A stretch of 64,000 bases of DNA from Chimonanthus salicifolius (Eukaryota; Streptophyta; Magnoliopsida; Laurales; Calycanthaceae), in the NCBI GenBank assembly GCA_013350335.1, contig CM023542.1:2294001-2358000 (forward strand). Reading direction: 5' to 3'. The notes under the pieces were generated by a model. It was not told the DNA's origin and did not search any database. It saw only the letters and a list, made by a program, of their open reading frames with translations. The translations under genes and the position numbers were made by a program. Each line of letters opens with the position of its first letter. Position 1 is the first letter of the stretch. Below, piece by piece: positions 1 to 10,503 of the stretch.

Positions 1-448
1 TTTTTTAGAATATATTTTATTTGTATCGAAATTTCAGTTCTCAAGGATCTAAAACTTTTTTTTAAAAAACCATTTTTTAATAAAAATATACTTACACTAA
101 GTTTAAATTATTTTTTTTCTAGTTTCCTGATATGTTTCTGTAGGTTTTTAAAAAAATAAAAAATAAAATAAAAAATGAGGAGAGATTTTCAAAAAATAAT
201 ATACAGATTACAGAGTACAGGTACGGTAGAATGTCTCTCTCACGCTTTCCGCATTTGACGGACTTAAAAATCATACCTTTCACTGTTTCAGTACTTGAAT
301 TCAAGTATCCAAATCATCCTTCTTAGGTTTGGAACTTTTCTTTTCCACTATTATATTTCTCCATAAGTAGATAGTAATTTGGTAATTTTATTGTATTTAC
401 AGTAAATATCATTCATCTCATCTTACACAATAAAATCATCTAAAATTA
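1..448. other. AT-rich non-coding flank
   Basis: No gene, RNA or clear mobile element is visible. The stretch is rich in A/T runs with no spliceable reading frame. Its counterpart in the right-hand duplicate would lie inside or before the assembly gap, so it cannot be compared. Confidence 0.5.
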
Positions 449-522
449 ATTATTTTACTTTTATAAGTTTACAATTTATTGATACACGTATCACTTGCAC
501 CACCCAAGTTAAGAGGACAAAT

Positions 523-705
523 CAGGGGTTGAAAAATGGAAACGGCCGATATATCTGTCGTTATGATATATCGGCCGATATTAGGTATTAATCGATTTAT
601 CGGCGGCAAAATTATTGTTTTTATTTATTTTTTTACTTAAAATTACTGATATCAGCGATATATCGACCGATGTCTACTGAATATCGGCTGATATTAAAAC
701 CCATG
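523..705. mobile_element. hAT-type MITE, ATCGGCCGATAT family
   Basis: The element starts CAGGGGTTGAAA and ends TTAAAACCCATG. It is flanked by ggacaaat (515-522) and ggacaaac (706-713), an 8-bp target-site duplication with one mismatch. The interior carries several copies of the palindrome ATATCGGCCGATAT with decay. No coding capacity. CAGGG ends plus an 8-bp duplication are hAT superfamily hallmarks; assignment is by ends only. Confidence 0.7.
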
Positions 706-824
706 GGACAAACCACCTCTCCATTTGATGAGATGGTTAGCCTTTATGAAATGTTGTCAATGCAGCAATACAATCCCTTATCCATCTCTCACACCATGAG
801 ATCCGCTTGATGTATGGTCTAGAT

Positions 825-1029
825 CAGGGGTAATAATTTCAACCACACATAGATGATCTCGGTCAATATGACCGATATATTGATGAGCTATATCGACTGA
901 TATCATTAAATATCGCTGCTTTTGTTTTAAAAAAAAAAAATTGATTTCTTAGTGGACTCGACCGATATTGACCGATATTTCTAATTTTAACTTTTTGTCC
1001 ACGACCGATACTCGAGATTTAAACTCCTG
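825..1029. mobile_element. hAT-type MITE, ATCGGCCGATAT family (decayed)
   Basis: Starts CAGGGGTAATAA and ends TTTAAACTCCTG. Flanks gtctagat and tcctggat agree at 5 of 8 positions, so the target-site duplication is weak. The interior has repeated ACCGATAT/ATATCGGT half-palindromes and a poly-A tract. Confidence 0.55.
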
Positions 1030-1824
1030 TCCTGGATCACTTTGTAAGATTGATGAGGTGTACTAGTGTTACTTAGGGCCAATAAGTGGGCATATTCTGA
1101 GGTACATTGAGGTGGCTGAAAATTTATTGATGGTGTTGTATGATGAGGTCCCAATTTAGTAGGTTGAAACTTTGCATTGAATCAATGTCGAGAAGTGAAA
1201 AAAAGGAAGCCTAGCCACCTCTGGTCACGGTGAACGTGGTGGCCCGTCGGTGGGTGGGTGGCGTGAATATACTTAAAAGACGGGGATTAATACTAAATTG
1301 GATAGTCCGGTCAATCAGCTTTGAATGAAAGAGGCAAAAGAAAAAGAAAACTTTGGCAAAACTTTTGTCGCTCCCCTTTCAAGAATACTAGATCGGACCA
1401 TCAATCACTTAATTCTCTTTGTGGTGGGGTAACATTTAATGGTATGATTTTATAGAAGAGCAAGTCCTAATAAAAAACTTAGAGCTACTCGACACGGAAT
1501 GTCATAAATATTGACGATATTTACAAATCTATCATATTTTTATCAGAAAAATATCATTAACGTGCATTTATCGACACGGTAGTAAATTCCCAGTAAAATT
1601 ATATTAAAAACATGATAAACGGTAATATTGCGATAATATCCCAATAAATTCTTAGTAAATTTCTAATATTTTTATTTATTATATTTTTCATAAATTTTTT
1701 CTATTAATTTTCTATTAAAAATATGATAATTTAAAAATACCCCATTATTATCGATTACCTTTAATATCCTGAGAACATATTTGTTAAAATACTTTATTTT
1801 GAGCAAGTACAAGCCATTATATTT
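1030..1824. other. Non-coding, no feature recognised
   Basis: AT-rich sequence with no gene or element that I can name. The same stretch follows the equivalent MITE in copy B1. Confidence 0.4.
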
Positions 1825-1966
1825 CTGAACATCCTTTTAAAATGGGATCAACCTAATAAATTTTGTTCTGAACATCCTTTTAAAATGGGATCAACCTAAT
1901 AAATTTTGTTCTCAACATCCTTTTAAAATGGGATCAACCTAATAAATTTTGTTCTGAACATCCTTT
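1825..1966. repeat. Tandem repeat, 43-bp unit, 3.3 copies
   Basis: Three near-perfect 43-bp units start at 1825, 1868 and 1911, each opening ctgaacatcctttt, followed by a 13-bp partial fourth at 1954. The outer flanks also resemble each other (caagtacaagcca and caactacaagcca), so a larger unit may once have existed. It is a direct, spacer-free array and not a CRISPR. Confidence 0.9.
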
Positions 1967-2273
1967 ATTTTCAGCAACTACAAGCCATCATATTCCTTTA
2001 AGGCTGTAAATATCGATTAAATTTTGTTCTAATAAATATTGATTATATAAAATAAATTAATTACTGAAATGAAATTTAGTTCTTCTTAATTCCTTTTAAG
2101 GCGGTAATTGTCCAGATTCTCTCAGGAAGGTAAGGAATTCAAAGGATTTCTGGTTTTTTTTTCTTCTAAAAATTATAAAAATCCTAGAAAGTGAGACTTA
2201 GAAAAATCTTTTGTTCAGCACAATTAGGCCACTCATTCTAACATGGGCAAACTAGGTCAAGAGACAAAGGATA

Positions 2274-2421
2274 GAGTAAAATTCCCATTTTACTTCTACA
2301 AGTGTACCACTCATCAAGTATCGGTGTACTAATAACATGCTGCTGCATGTATATGTTCTGCATATCGATACACTGGTACTTGATGAGCGATACACTGGTA
2401 GAAATAAATAGGAATTTTACC
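2274..2421. mobile_element. Foldback MITE with long terminal inverted repeats
   Basis: The left arm (from gagtaaaattccc) and right arm (to ggaattttacc) are imperfect inverted repeats of about 55-60 bp around a short loop. Dinucleotide TA flanks both ends (2272-2273 and 2422-2423), compatible with a Tc1/mariner-type target site, though a 2-bp match is weak evidence. No coding capacity. Confidence 0.6.
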
Positions 2422-2423
2422 TA

Positions 2424-4194
2424 TTCCGTGTCTCCTAACAAATTTTGTCTGTACTAAGATAGGCGTCCGAACAATTATAAATCCCCTAAGCATTCAAGTT
2501 TCAATGCATGGAGTTAACACGGACTATTATTGCCAATTAATTTCTCCCAACTTCTTAATTAATAGACGCATGAAGTTAACATGGAATTTTTAATTAATTG
2601 AGATAGTACTATGTTTTTATTTATTGTAATGGTTAAAACTACTTTCTTAAATTTCTCTGAATTGATATTAATAATTGAATTTAATGCAGTACTTTTTGTG
2701 GAGTTGGACTCCAATGTTCATATAATTTACATTATTTACAACTTCAACATTTGCAATTTAACTTCTTAATGGCTGATAATAAAACCCAATTGATGTTAGA
2801 TTTTGTGGAGTCTGATTATCAGATATGTACTGTTGATTTAATTTTATAATTTTCGCATTGCACCGTTTGTAAATCTTAATCATGATAATATATAATGTCT
2901 TTTTTTTCGTAAGAATATGTTGTAGCAAAAACGGTAATGAGGGTAAGGATCATATTTTCTTTGATTTTTGACCTTTCAGTATTGTGAATCGGTATTGAAC
3001 TCATAGATGTACTAAAAGTAAACTGCGTAAATCTCTCTATCGTAGTTTGATCCTGTATATTGATTTTTTTCCTTTCGTTGTTTTCGTACACAATTGTTGT
3101 TTTTGTATGACAGAAACATTTATTTCCTCTCAACAGTCATACATTGGTGGCTATACATATTTTATGTTTGTAACATAAAAATCCTAGTTCTGCCCCTGCC
3201 TACTGCATTAATTGAAGCATCATTATATGTTTCATCCGCCAATTGATTCTTCAAAAATCATTCTTCTCAAATGTCCTATACTTAGAAAATTCCATCCCTC
3301 GTGCCCCCACAAGGTAAGGTTCCTATAAAAAAAAATTCATTTCCCCTTTAAGCTCTTTGATTCTTGTAATAACATATTTGAGAGTGTCTGTTTAATCAAA
3401 TTTATAGTCTATTTTGGTTTGTTTCTCATTTTGGATTAACGTGCACATGTTCGCGCACACACATGTAGAAAACCGTGGAAAATCTAACTCCGACGAGATT
3501 CATGGTGCCCATCCTAGTAATTTTTTTCACTTTCACATTTGAAGTAAATACAAATGCAACTTGAAAATTCAACTCTAAGTCTGCATTTGGATTAGGATAA
3601 GAGAGAAAAAACAAAATTGACCCGTGTAACGAATCATCAAAATAGAATGTTGGGTTAAAGAAGATTTAATCGGGTTTAACTGCGGTGATGCCATTGATAT
3701 AAATATTATAAATTATATTTAATAATTAATTAAGTTTTAATTGATGAGTTGAAATAAGATTTTAAATCAAAAGATTATTGTTTAATATGTATCAGCAAAA
3801 ATACTTTAATAAAATTTTAAATTATTTTACACAAGTGTTGTTTATAATTATTTATTGATTAATGATTTATACTGTCAATCTTATAATAGTTATCATGAAG
3901 ATGAGTGAATTCATTATTCATTTTAAAACAAACAAATTTAGTTATTCATAAAAAAAAAACTATTCAAAACTTAAAGTAGTAATTCATGGTGCAAAAATCA
4001 TTATTTATTATAGAAACTAAATAAAATATGGTAAGAACCTTCACATGATATCTTTCATGGTTTTGAATACATTCCATGCACATCTCGTGCACAATAATTA
4101 CCTAAAGCTGACACTATTGAATTTTGAGTTGTAACGAGTTCATGAATAAAAGTTCAAAACAAGAGGCATGTGAATACTAGTTATCCATTGACTC
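2424..4194. other. Non-coding, no feature recognised
   Basis: AT-rich intergenic sequence. Reading frames of 60-85 codons occur, but they have no family resemblance, splice context or codon signal. They are kept identically in B1 only because the whole block is duplicated. Confidence 0.4.
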
Positions 4195-4202
4195 AGTCTC
4201 CA

Positions 4203-4451
4203 CGGGGTTTGAAAAATCGAGATGTTGCCCGAATTTTCGTATCGGCTGAGATTTTTTTTTCTCTCTTCAATTTTTTTTTTTTTGAGAAATCTCGGTGGCT
4301 TTTTTTTTTAAAATCATTTTTAAAAAAATAAAAGGCTGTTTTTAAAAAAAAATAAAAATATTGACCAATATGGGCTGGACCCACAACAGATATTTTTTTT
4401 TTTAAAAAAAGAAAAAATCGGCCGACGTATCAGCCGAGATTTATACTCCCG
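4203..4451. mobile_element. hAT-type MITE, ATCGGCCGATAT family
   Basis: Flanked by a perfect 8-bp target-site duplication, agtctcca (4195-4202 and 4452-4459). Ends are CGGGGTTTGAAA and TTTATACTCCCG, so the first base or two of the usual CAGGGG end differ. The interior contains long T/A runs and gtatcggctgag / cggccgacgtatcagccgag palindromic segments. Confidence 0.75.
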
Positions 4452-4459
4452 AGTCTCCA

Positions 4460-5344
4460 TTACATGGTAGGGCCGCATCTTCAGCAGATTGTGTTGGGCT
4501 TTAGGTATCTCTGAGCCCTGATCCAGTTTGCGACTACATGCTCCAAATCAGTTATAAGCCCACTTTGGCCCAACTTGGTCAAATCCTACCTTGCCTCATT
4601 TGTATTTTCAATGGCCAGAATTGATTCTAGGTCTGAACTGTATGTGTATTGAGACTTATCTGGGTTGGGGCTTTTCTTGGGCCTATGTTAGGGTTAGATT
4701 GGGCCTATAGAATAAATGTTATATTTATCTTATAATATTTGAGGAAATATGTAAGAAAAATTGGGTCTTACTTGGACTTTTTAATTAGATTGAGACAGCT
4801 TAGACCAAAAGCTGACCCAATTATACTAACTTATTACATGACATTACCGTTTTTAACTAAATTATAAGTTGAATGAAATATATAATGTATATAATATAAT
4901 TATTACTGTTATTATTATTGTAATCACTACTATTATCATCACTGTTATCGTCATTATCATCTTGAATCAAGTTTAATCAATTTATAATCTACACTAACTT
5001 GATAACAGAAAGAATCCAATGATGAATCATTGTGGAAACACTTTTGTCGCACCAAACATTAGAGTTGGATATATGTTTCAACCACGAACGTCTATAATTG
5101 AACGTATAGACAACCATTGTAATCATTCTTTGCATCCGTTGAGTTTAGCTTAATTTCAAAGTGAAAAAGAATAGTCTTATTGTGCCTTTTGGCAGGTAAA
5201 TTCTTTGTTTCTTTTAAATTTTAGTTTGACTTGTGTTGAATTAATTTATTTTATGCAAAGCAAATAAGGATCCACCACTGGCAATTAAATCCTTTTCTTT
5301 GTCACTGCTCTTTACGAATTGATGGATTCGTCGGATTCTAAGTT
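4460..5344. other. Non-coding, no gene
   Basis: Intergenic sequence with a (tta/att)n-like imperfect microsatellite near 4900-4950. Nothing else recognised. Confidence 0.4.
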
Positions 5345-5417
5345 GGGACTGATGGGGCTCATACCTGCAGCTTCTGTCTTGATAGGGCAGTGCTCCGACC
5401 AATTGAACTATAATCAC
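5345..5417 (-). pseudogene. trnD-GUC: Plastid-derived tRNA-Asp (trnD) pseudogene
   Basis: Read on the minus strand, this 73-bp stretch follows plant plastid trnD-GUC from end to end (tRNA-Asp, cloverleaf with TTCAATTGGT in the D arm). It carries several substitutions. The anticodon GTC has become ATC, and the T-loop GGTTCGAG has become GGTATGAG. Immediate flanks may also be plastid-derived, but I cannot define the limits of the transfer. It is a nuclear plastid-DNA insertion and not a functional tRNA gene. The copy in B1 is at 49409-49481. Confidence 0.85.
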
Positions 5418-5439
5418 AGAAAGATCAAACAGTGACTAT

Positions 5440-5790
5440 TGTTGGGGTGCGAACAAGAGTTCCACATCGATTGTGAAAGGAAAAATTTAAAGACTAGTAA
5501 GAGATTGGGTCACTCGACCTATCAGACTAATCTTTTGGACTGGAAGTACAGTCCTAACCGTGGTATCAGAGCCAGGTCCCTAAGTCACAACATGTGAATT
5601 CAAAGATCCCTTAGTCGAATGAGATAGTTGGTGACGTTTTATTTGCCGGAGAGCCTCGTTTGAAGGGGTAATTGTTGGAGTGCGAAGTAGAGTCCAACAT
5701 CGATGGTAAGGGGGAAAATCTAATGACTTATAAGACACCGAGTCACTCCATCTTTCAATCTTTCGGTTTTTTTTGCCCAAATCCAGTTTC
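5440..5790 (+). mobile_element. TRIM (miniature LTR retrotransposon), right LTR truncated
   Basis: The left LTR is about 120 bp (5440-5559), opening TGTTGGGGTGCGAAC. It is followed at once by a primer-binding site TGGTATCAGAGCCAGG (5561-5576), matching the 3' end of initiator tRNA-Met. About 95 bp of non-coding interior follows, then a purine tract (gaaggggtaat) and a second LTR from 5673 opening TGTTGGAGTGCGAAG. That LTR runs out near 5790 where copia-derived sequence starts. The size and lack of genes are typical of TRIMs. Confidence 0.8.
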
Positions 5791-6085
5791 TCATGGTGCA
5801 AGAAACAACTGAGTGTGGCTTGTTCATCAACAGAACATGAGTATCAACTTTTAGTGAACAACTTTTACGATCATATTATTGCAACAATATTAGCACAAAT
5901 ATATTGTTTCCAAACTGGTCTTTCATGCCAATCCCAAACACAAGGAAGTTGATTATTACTTTGTCGAGGAGAGTGGAGTTTAAATCAGGTAGAAGATACT
6001 TCCACAAAAAGTTTATCTGTTGCACATTTTCAATTGATGAATGTCAAGCTTTCGATTCAACAAGTTTTCGTTAACTCTTGTGAGT
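5776..6085 (+). pseudogene. Ty1/copia RNase H / polyprotein C-terminus relic
   Basis: The forward translation contains the copia RNase H signature region SWCKKQLSVACSSTEHEYQ. After a stop it resumes in a C-terminal segment resembling TKSLSVAHFQLMNVKLS. Both are characteristic of the last part of copia Pol. The frame is broken and the rest of the element is absent. The relic abuts the truncated LTR of the TRIM at its left side. Confidence 0.75.
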
Positions 6086-6769
6086 AGTACAACCATGATT
6101 ATTGTTTTATCTAATACAAGTATTCATGCATTCTCCTCACACCGTAAATGAGAGTCTATTTTATTTATCAGTGCTTTCAAAGGGCTTTTCCAGTTATCCT
6201 CATGAAAGAATTTAGAAGTTTTTGAAGAGAATGTGAGAACATTGTATAAGTAGGATCGTACGAGAAAGACTTGTTCGCTGCCCCCAACAACCCAAGTCTT
6301 TTGTAAGTCCCTAAATCTCTCCTTTTATAACAAATGTATAACTTGTTCGTTGCTGCAACAATTAAATAATCTCAATGTTGTTTGACTCTTAAATTACTCA
6401 ATAATCATTCTCTAATATAAATGCATTTTGTTCTTTTGACCTTTGATTTAGGTACCATCAAAGGCTTACCACTCATTTCAATAACATGAATCATGATATC
6501 GGCAGTCATTATCAAATACCATCATTTGTCACAACAGGGAAGATTACTTGATTTCCTCAACTCATATCCCAAAAGATGAGTAACCCTGTTTACCAAAAGT
6601 TCCTTAATACTTGTAATTCCTCATTCATTCAATATAAGCCCCTTCAAAATAGAAATCTAAAAAAAAACAAAAAAAAACCTTACTAACTTGTTAGTCAATT
6701 GGAAACAGAGAGGAGAGTAATGTCAATGCACTTACTAACTTCAGTCCCACTATCACTTCTCTGATCAAT
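6086..6769. other. Intergenic/3' flank of WAK-type gene
   Basis: No gene. The left part may be the decayed LTR of the adjacent copia relic. The part nearest 6770 should hold the 3' UTR of the minus-strand gene to the right. Confidence 0.4.
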
Positions 6770-7672
6770 TCAGCCAAGAATAATCATCACAACCAATGAA
6801 ACCAGAAGGAAGATGATACTACCCAAAGGGCTTGTTGAAATCCCCTTTGAAATGACCTTATCCTCTGCAAAACCAAAACATGTTAAAAACACATTAGAAA
6901 ACAGAGAAAAAAGAAGAAGCAACAGCACTTGAATCTACTCAAATATGGAAGTAAACAACTTACTGCACTCCTTTGGGTGACAAATGCACCTCAGCCCAAT
7001 CCCACAGTTACCATTCTGCTTCGAACACTCGTCGCAAACATTGGGAACATGATCAGGAATCCCATAAGAGACTCTTGTCCCGAATTCAAAACCCTGAGCA
7101 GAAAGAGAAGATCTGTAAATTCTTCTGTAATGCGAACAGTTCAGACCTTTGGGATAAAAACCCACTTCCAATTTCTCATAGTCATCAAGAAACAAGCAAG
7201 AAAAGGGTTGTTCTTGAGCTCTGCAACCAAAGACGCTGCTGCAGTTATGAGGAGCAGATGACACTTGTTCTCTCTCCCTGTAATTGCAGTTGAATAGGAG
7301 AAGGGAGTTTGGTTGTGGAAGAGAGGGAAAACCAGCAGTAAGATGGGATGGGGATACGAAATGAGAAGAGGAAGAACAGGAAGAGTGAGAGATGGTGATT
7401 GTTTTGACTCTGTAATCTACGGAAGAGACGAGAAAGAGGCCTAGGGTGGTCCTGAAGTAGAGTTTCTGGGCTTTGCAGAGGAGCATTTGATTTAGGAGAG
7501 AGGAAGATGGCTGTTGCTGGAGGGAGAAGGGGCTTTGGATTCTGATTTTTCCACAGAAACTTGTTTCATTAGCATTTCTGGTTGTCGGTTGTGTTAAAGA
7601 TGGAAAGAAGAAGAGAATTAAACAGAGGAGGGGAAGATAGATTTCAGATTTCCAGAGGGTTGGCATTGCCAT
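6770..7672 (-). CDS. Secreted WAK galacturonan-binding / WAK-associated domain protein (copy A)
   Basis: Two exons: 7672-6964 and 6864-6770, joined across a GT-AG intron (donor CA|GTAAGT, acceptor TTGCAG|AG), give 267 residues. An N-terminal signal peptide (about residues 1-30) is followed by a GUB_WAK_bind-like region opening FCGKIRIQSPF (about 39-105). A WAK-associated cysteine-rich C-terminal region ends CDECSKQNGNCGIGLRCICH (213-232). Exon 2 adds a hydrophobic tail (SIIFLLVSLVVMIILG) that ends the protein, so a GPI-anchor signal or a short membrane anchor is likely. There is no kinase domain, so it is not a full WAK/LRK10L receptor. By family knowledge it should sit at the cell wall or plasma membrane; its ligand is unknown. 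The start is the first ATG of the tandem MAM; an upstream extension would need a TTG start and lies in the 5' leader. Confidence 0.88.
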
Positions 7673-7753
7673 TGTTTCCTTTAGTTCTTCTTCTTTCTGG
7701 CACGAAAAGGGTGTAGAAATTGAAATCTGCAATGCTTTTTTTTTTTTCCTTTT

Positions 7754-7762
7754 ATGGGCCCA
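7754..7762 (-). promoter_or_regulatory. TGGGCCCAT (site II-like) upstream of the WAK-type gene
   Basis: TGGGCCCAT lies about 80 bp upstream of the start codon on the gene's strand, followed by AAAAGG and a long A/T run. TGGGCC/T motifs are TCP-type (site II) elements common in plant promoters. Conserved in the B1 copy. Function is inferred from the motif only. Confidence 0.4.
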
Positions 7763-7989
7763 ATGGTACATTTTTTTCCATGGAAAGGACTGAGGGAAAT
7801 TACAAGCTGACAAACAAGAAAAGTTAAAGAAGAATATATTCTACAATTGAAAAAACAATCAATATCACTTTACTCTTCTGCGATAAGTGTCACTTTAGGT
7901 AGAATATTTTATCTTGGTAGCTTTCGAAATTAAATTGGGCTTGGCAGATGAACATACATAGGACATTTCTCTCCCACAATTTAGTCTTG

Positions 7990-8660
7990 CCCCAGAACGG
8001 TCTATATACTAGTGTATGGCCCATGAATAGTCCATGTAATATTCACTGGCACAATAAAGTTTACATATTACTTTCTTCAGGCCCTAGTAATAGTTATTTG
8101 TTCATTTAAAGGACTTTGTTATAGGTCCAAAATATCTTCTAACAGGCTTCTAAAAATTATAGTAGCCACAGAAACAGGTTTTAACGGGCCTACAAATGAT
8201 ATTTACTGGCCTATCAACAATTATTGTAGCCCAAGAATGACTCTACATAGGATTTTACGATCCATGAGCAATTGTACAGACTCATTGATGATTTTACATG
8301 CGTAATAGCCCAATAGTATTTTTGCCTAAAAGTAAAATTTTCAAGCCCATAGACAATGCTTAAATTATTATAAGGCCCAAAGAATGAATTTTTATAGGCC
8401 TGCCAACAATTATGATAGCTCAAGAATAGTTTAATCTAGGGCTTTAAGACCGATGAAAGAGTTTACAGATCCATAGACGATTTTTACATAGCGAAAATAG
8501 TCCAGAAAACAACATTTTTTGCTCTGGGTAGTCATTCTCAGGCCCATGAAAAATGCTAATGATGTTGGCAAGCCTAGAACAATATTTAGAAATATATTCA
8601 GGCTTAAGGTAACTATTTTCTGGCCCTTCAATAGTTTTCAACATTTTATGCATCCGTCTT
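7990..8660. repeat. Degenerate GGCCC-phased minisatellite-like stretch
   Basis: About 20 loosely similar segments of roughly 20-45 bp each open with ggccc/ggcct/gcccA and continue with AT-rich text such as atgaatagt or taacaattat. No unit is perfect. Reading frames here (8214-8731 minus) are by-products of the repeat and show no protein family. Confidence 0.5.
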
Positions 8661-8667
8661 AGGAAAC

Positions 8668-8785
8668 AGGAGGTGTCAGGTTTGAGCCTCCATTGCCTCA
8701 CTTGGTGTTTCTTAAATGCAGTAGATATCACCTGTGGCGGTTTTACGCTGGGTTTTCACTTTTCTTCTCAATTTTTGTTGTCTCC
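8668..8785 (+). mobile_element. SINE-like element, family S1
   Basis: It contains a tRNA promoter B-box-like stretch (aggtttgagcctcc) and ends in a shared block (atatcacctgtggcggttttacgctgggttttc). The same block occurs at 19110-19225 (+), 19665-19805 (-), 13515-13620 (-), 52735-52845 (+) and 62570-62710 (-). The repeated head-to-tail order and both orientations argue for a dispersed SINE. No target-site duplication was resolved. Confidence 0.5.
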
Positions 8786-8802
8786 TTTCTCAGTCATGTT
8801 TC

Positions 8803-10230
8803 TGTAATATGCCCCGTCCCGCTATGGGCGCGTTATCTCTGAAATATCTCAAATCAACATAAAGAACGGATATCGGGTATATAATTTTTTTTTTTTTTTT
8901 TTGAAATGGGGTAATCTCATAAATCCAGCTAAAAACGAGCTAGAAACAAGAACGATCCAAAAATGGGCTCTAAAAGCTTTAGAAGGGATTCCAAAACAAA
9001 CCAGAAGCAGCCCAAAACTGGGCCTGGAACGGGCCTGGGCCGGGCCTGAAAGTGCTGGGCCGCTGGATTGGCCTTGTTGCACTGAGTTGGGCTTAGAGCT
9101 GGGCCCACATCAGGTTGGGTCAGACTGTTGGGCTGAAACTGTAGTTGGGCCGAGCTAGCTAAAGAGATGGGCCGGGTACGAGCTGGACGAAACGAACTGG
9201 GCCTGATTTGCTGGGTTCGGCTCAGGAATCACATACTCAGTCCAACTGAGTCAGATGAGTTGCTTAACGCGACTCGACTCGGTTGGGTCAAGAGATTAGG
9301 GTTTCAAGAAAGAGTGGAGAGGAAAAAAAGAAGGAAACCAATGGTGGTGGCAGCGGCTGCTGAGATTAGGGTTTTGGATGGTTGTTGAGGGAGGGAAAAT
9401 AGAGAATGAACTGAGATAAGAGAGAGGTGAGTGAGAGAAGAAAGAAAAGGAGGGAAAGAGATGAAGAGGAGGTGAGAGAAAGGAGGCCGAAATAAGTATA
9501 GAGAAGAGGAGGCAGCGGCGACACAAAGGGGGGATAGGATAGGGTTTTAAATGGAGAGGGAAAGGAGGAAGGTGAAGAGGCGGCGGCGGGAAAAGAGGTT
9601 AGGGACGGCGGCAGCTGCAAAGGATTTAGGGTTTTTGGGCTTAGGAGGAGAGGGATTGGAGAGAAGAGAAAGGAGAGGATGGAGGCTAGGATTTTGCAAA
9701 AAAAGAAAGTAAAGGAGAAAGAGAATATTTATATGAGTGACTTAGGGTTAAAGTTAGGATTTGGGTTTTCTATATAAACATATATATTTTTAAAAGAGTT
9801 TTAATTGCAAACAAAAAATAAAATAAAATAAAATAAAAATCAGAACTCACAATCTTTTGTATCATCGATTTTATTTTATTTATTAATATTACTATTATTA
9901 ATATATATTTTTTTAAACCTTGAATGTGTTAAATCAAATTTTAAAAAAGAAGAGCCTTTGTATTTTCAAGAAAAAGAATTGAAAATCTGAAAAACTCAAA
10001 CGTCGAACGTTGGGACAGAAAAAAAGTGTGATTTCCAAATATTTTTCTTTAGACAAAACGTATAATAATTCAGAGTTACAAAATTATCCTTCAAGTCTCC
10101 GTACTCGAAATCAGGTAAACTGTGGCCCGTCTCAGGACCCACACTCTCTCAATGTGCCAAAATCCCGTAACAGTTCAGAGATCCGAAAGTCTCCTAAAAG
10201 GATCTAGAAATTTCGGAACGGGACATCACA
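8803..10230. mobile_element. Solo LTR, 1428 bp, Ty3-type ends
   Basis: The LTR opens TGTAATATGCCCCGTCCC and closes GGAACGGGACATCACA. It is flanked by a perfect 5-bp target-site duplication, GTTTC (8798-8802 and 10231-10235). There is no internal coding sequence between the ends, so this is a solo LTR left by recombination. The interior has GGGCCTGGGC-rich and GA-rich tracts, and Ser/Pro-rich reading frames there are artefacts. The extended inverted TGTnAnAT...CCCGTCC ends resemble Tekay/Del-type LTRs. The lineage is tentative; the solo LTR call is strong. Confidence 0.85.
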
Positions 10231-10300
10231 GTTTCTCTCACTTGCAGTTCCTGCAATGTCCTCAATCACCTCTTTCCAACTTCTTAGATATATTACATCC

Positions 10301-10498
10301 TATTAGTGATAAGACTCCAGCAAATCTTTCTTTACATAGAACCCGTGATTATCCTCACCGATAATCACGGAATAGTAACCGGTTTTTTGATTTCGTGTAA
10401 GCTGTATATTTGGTAAATCTCTCTTAGAGATTACGATCTCTTGTATCTATTAATATTGTGTGAATACATGAGAAGAGGTAGAGAAAATTACTTCAATA
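10301..10498. mobile_element. Short solo-LTR-like insertion present only in copy A
   Basis: A 198-bp insert is flanked by catcc (10296-10300 and 10499-10503). B1 has a clean empty site at 54340-54344. Its text (tctcttagagattacgatctcttgtatctatt near the right end) looks like a copia-type LTR U5/R region. Ends are TATTAG and TCAATA, so the usual TG...CA is altered. It contains a perfect hairpin, GTGATTATC-6 bp-GATAATCAC. Confidence 0.65.
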
Positions 10499-10503
10499 CA
10501 TCC

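Noticed and set aside
1825..1966. Possible CRISPR-like array
   Set aside because: Repeats are directly adjacent without spacers, in a plant nuclear context. It is a simple tandem repeat.
5345..5417. Functional nuclear tRNA gene
   Set aside because: Anticodon and T-loop are mutated and the sequence follows plastid trnD.
6929..7293. Two plus-strand open frames of 106-110 codons
   Set aside because: Antisense shadows of the WAK-type exon. The minus-strand frame has signal peptide, conserved cysteines and a splice donor, while these have no family features.
7673..7813. N-terminal extension of the WAK-type protein
   Set aside because: Needs a TTG start and runs through a poly-lysine stretch made by a T run. 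The signal peptide follows the ATG at 7672.
9296..9620. Ser/Pro/Leu-rich minus-strand frames
   Set aside because: Produced by a GA-rich tract inside the solo LTR. No start context or domains.
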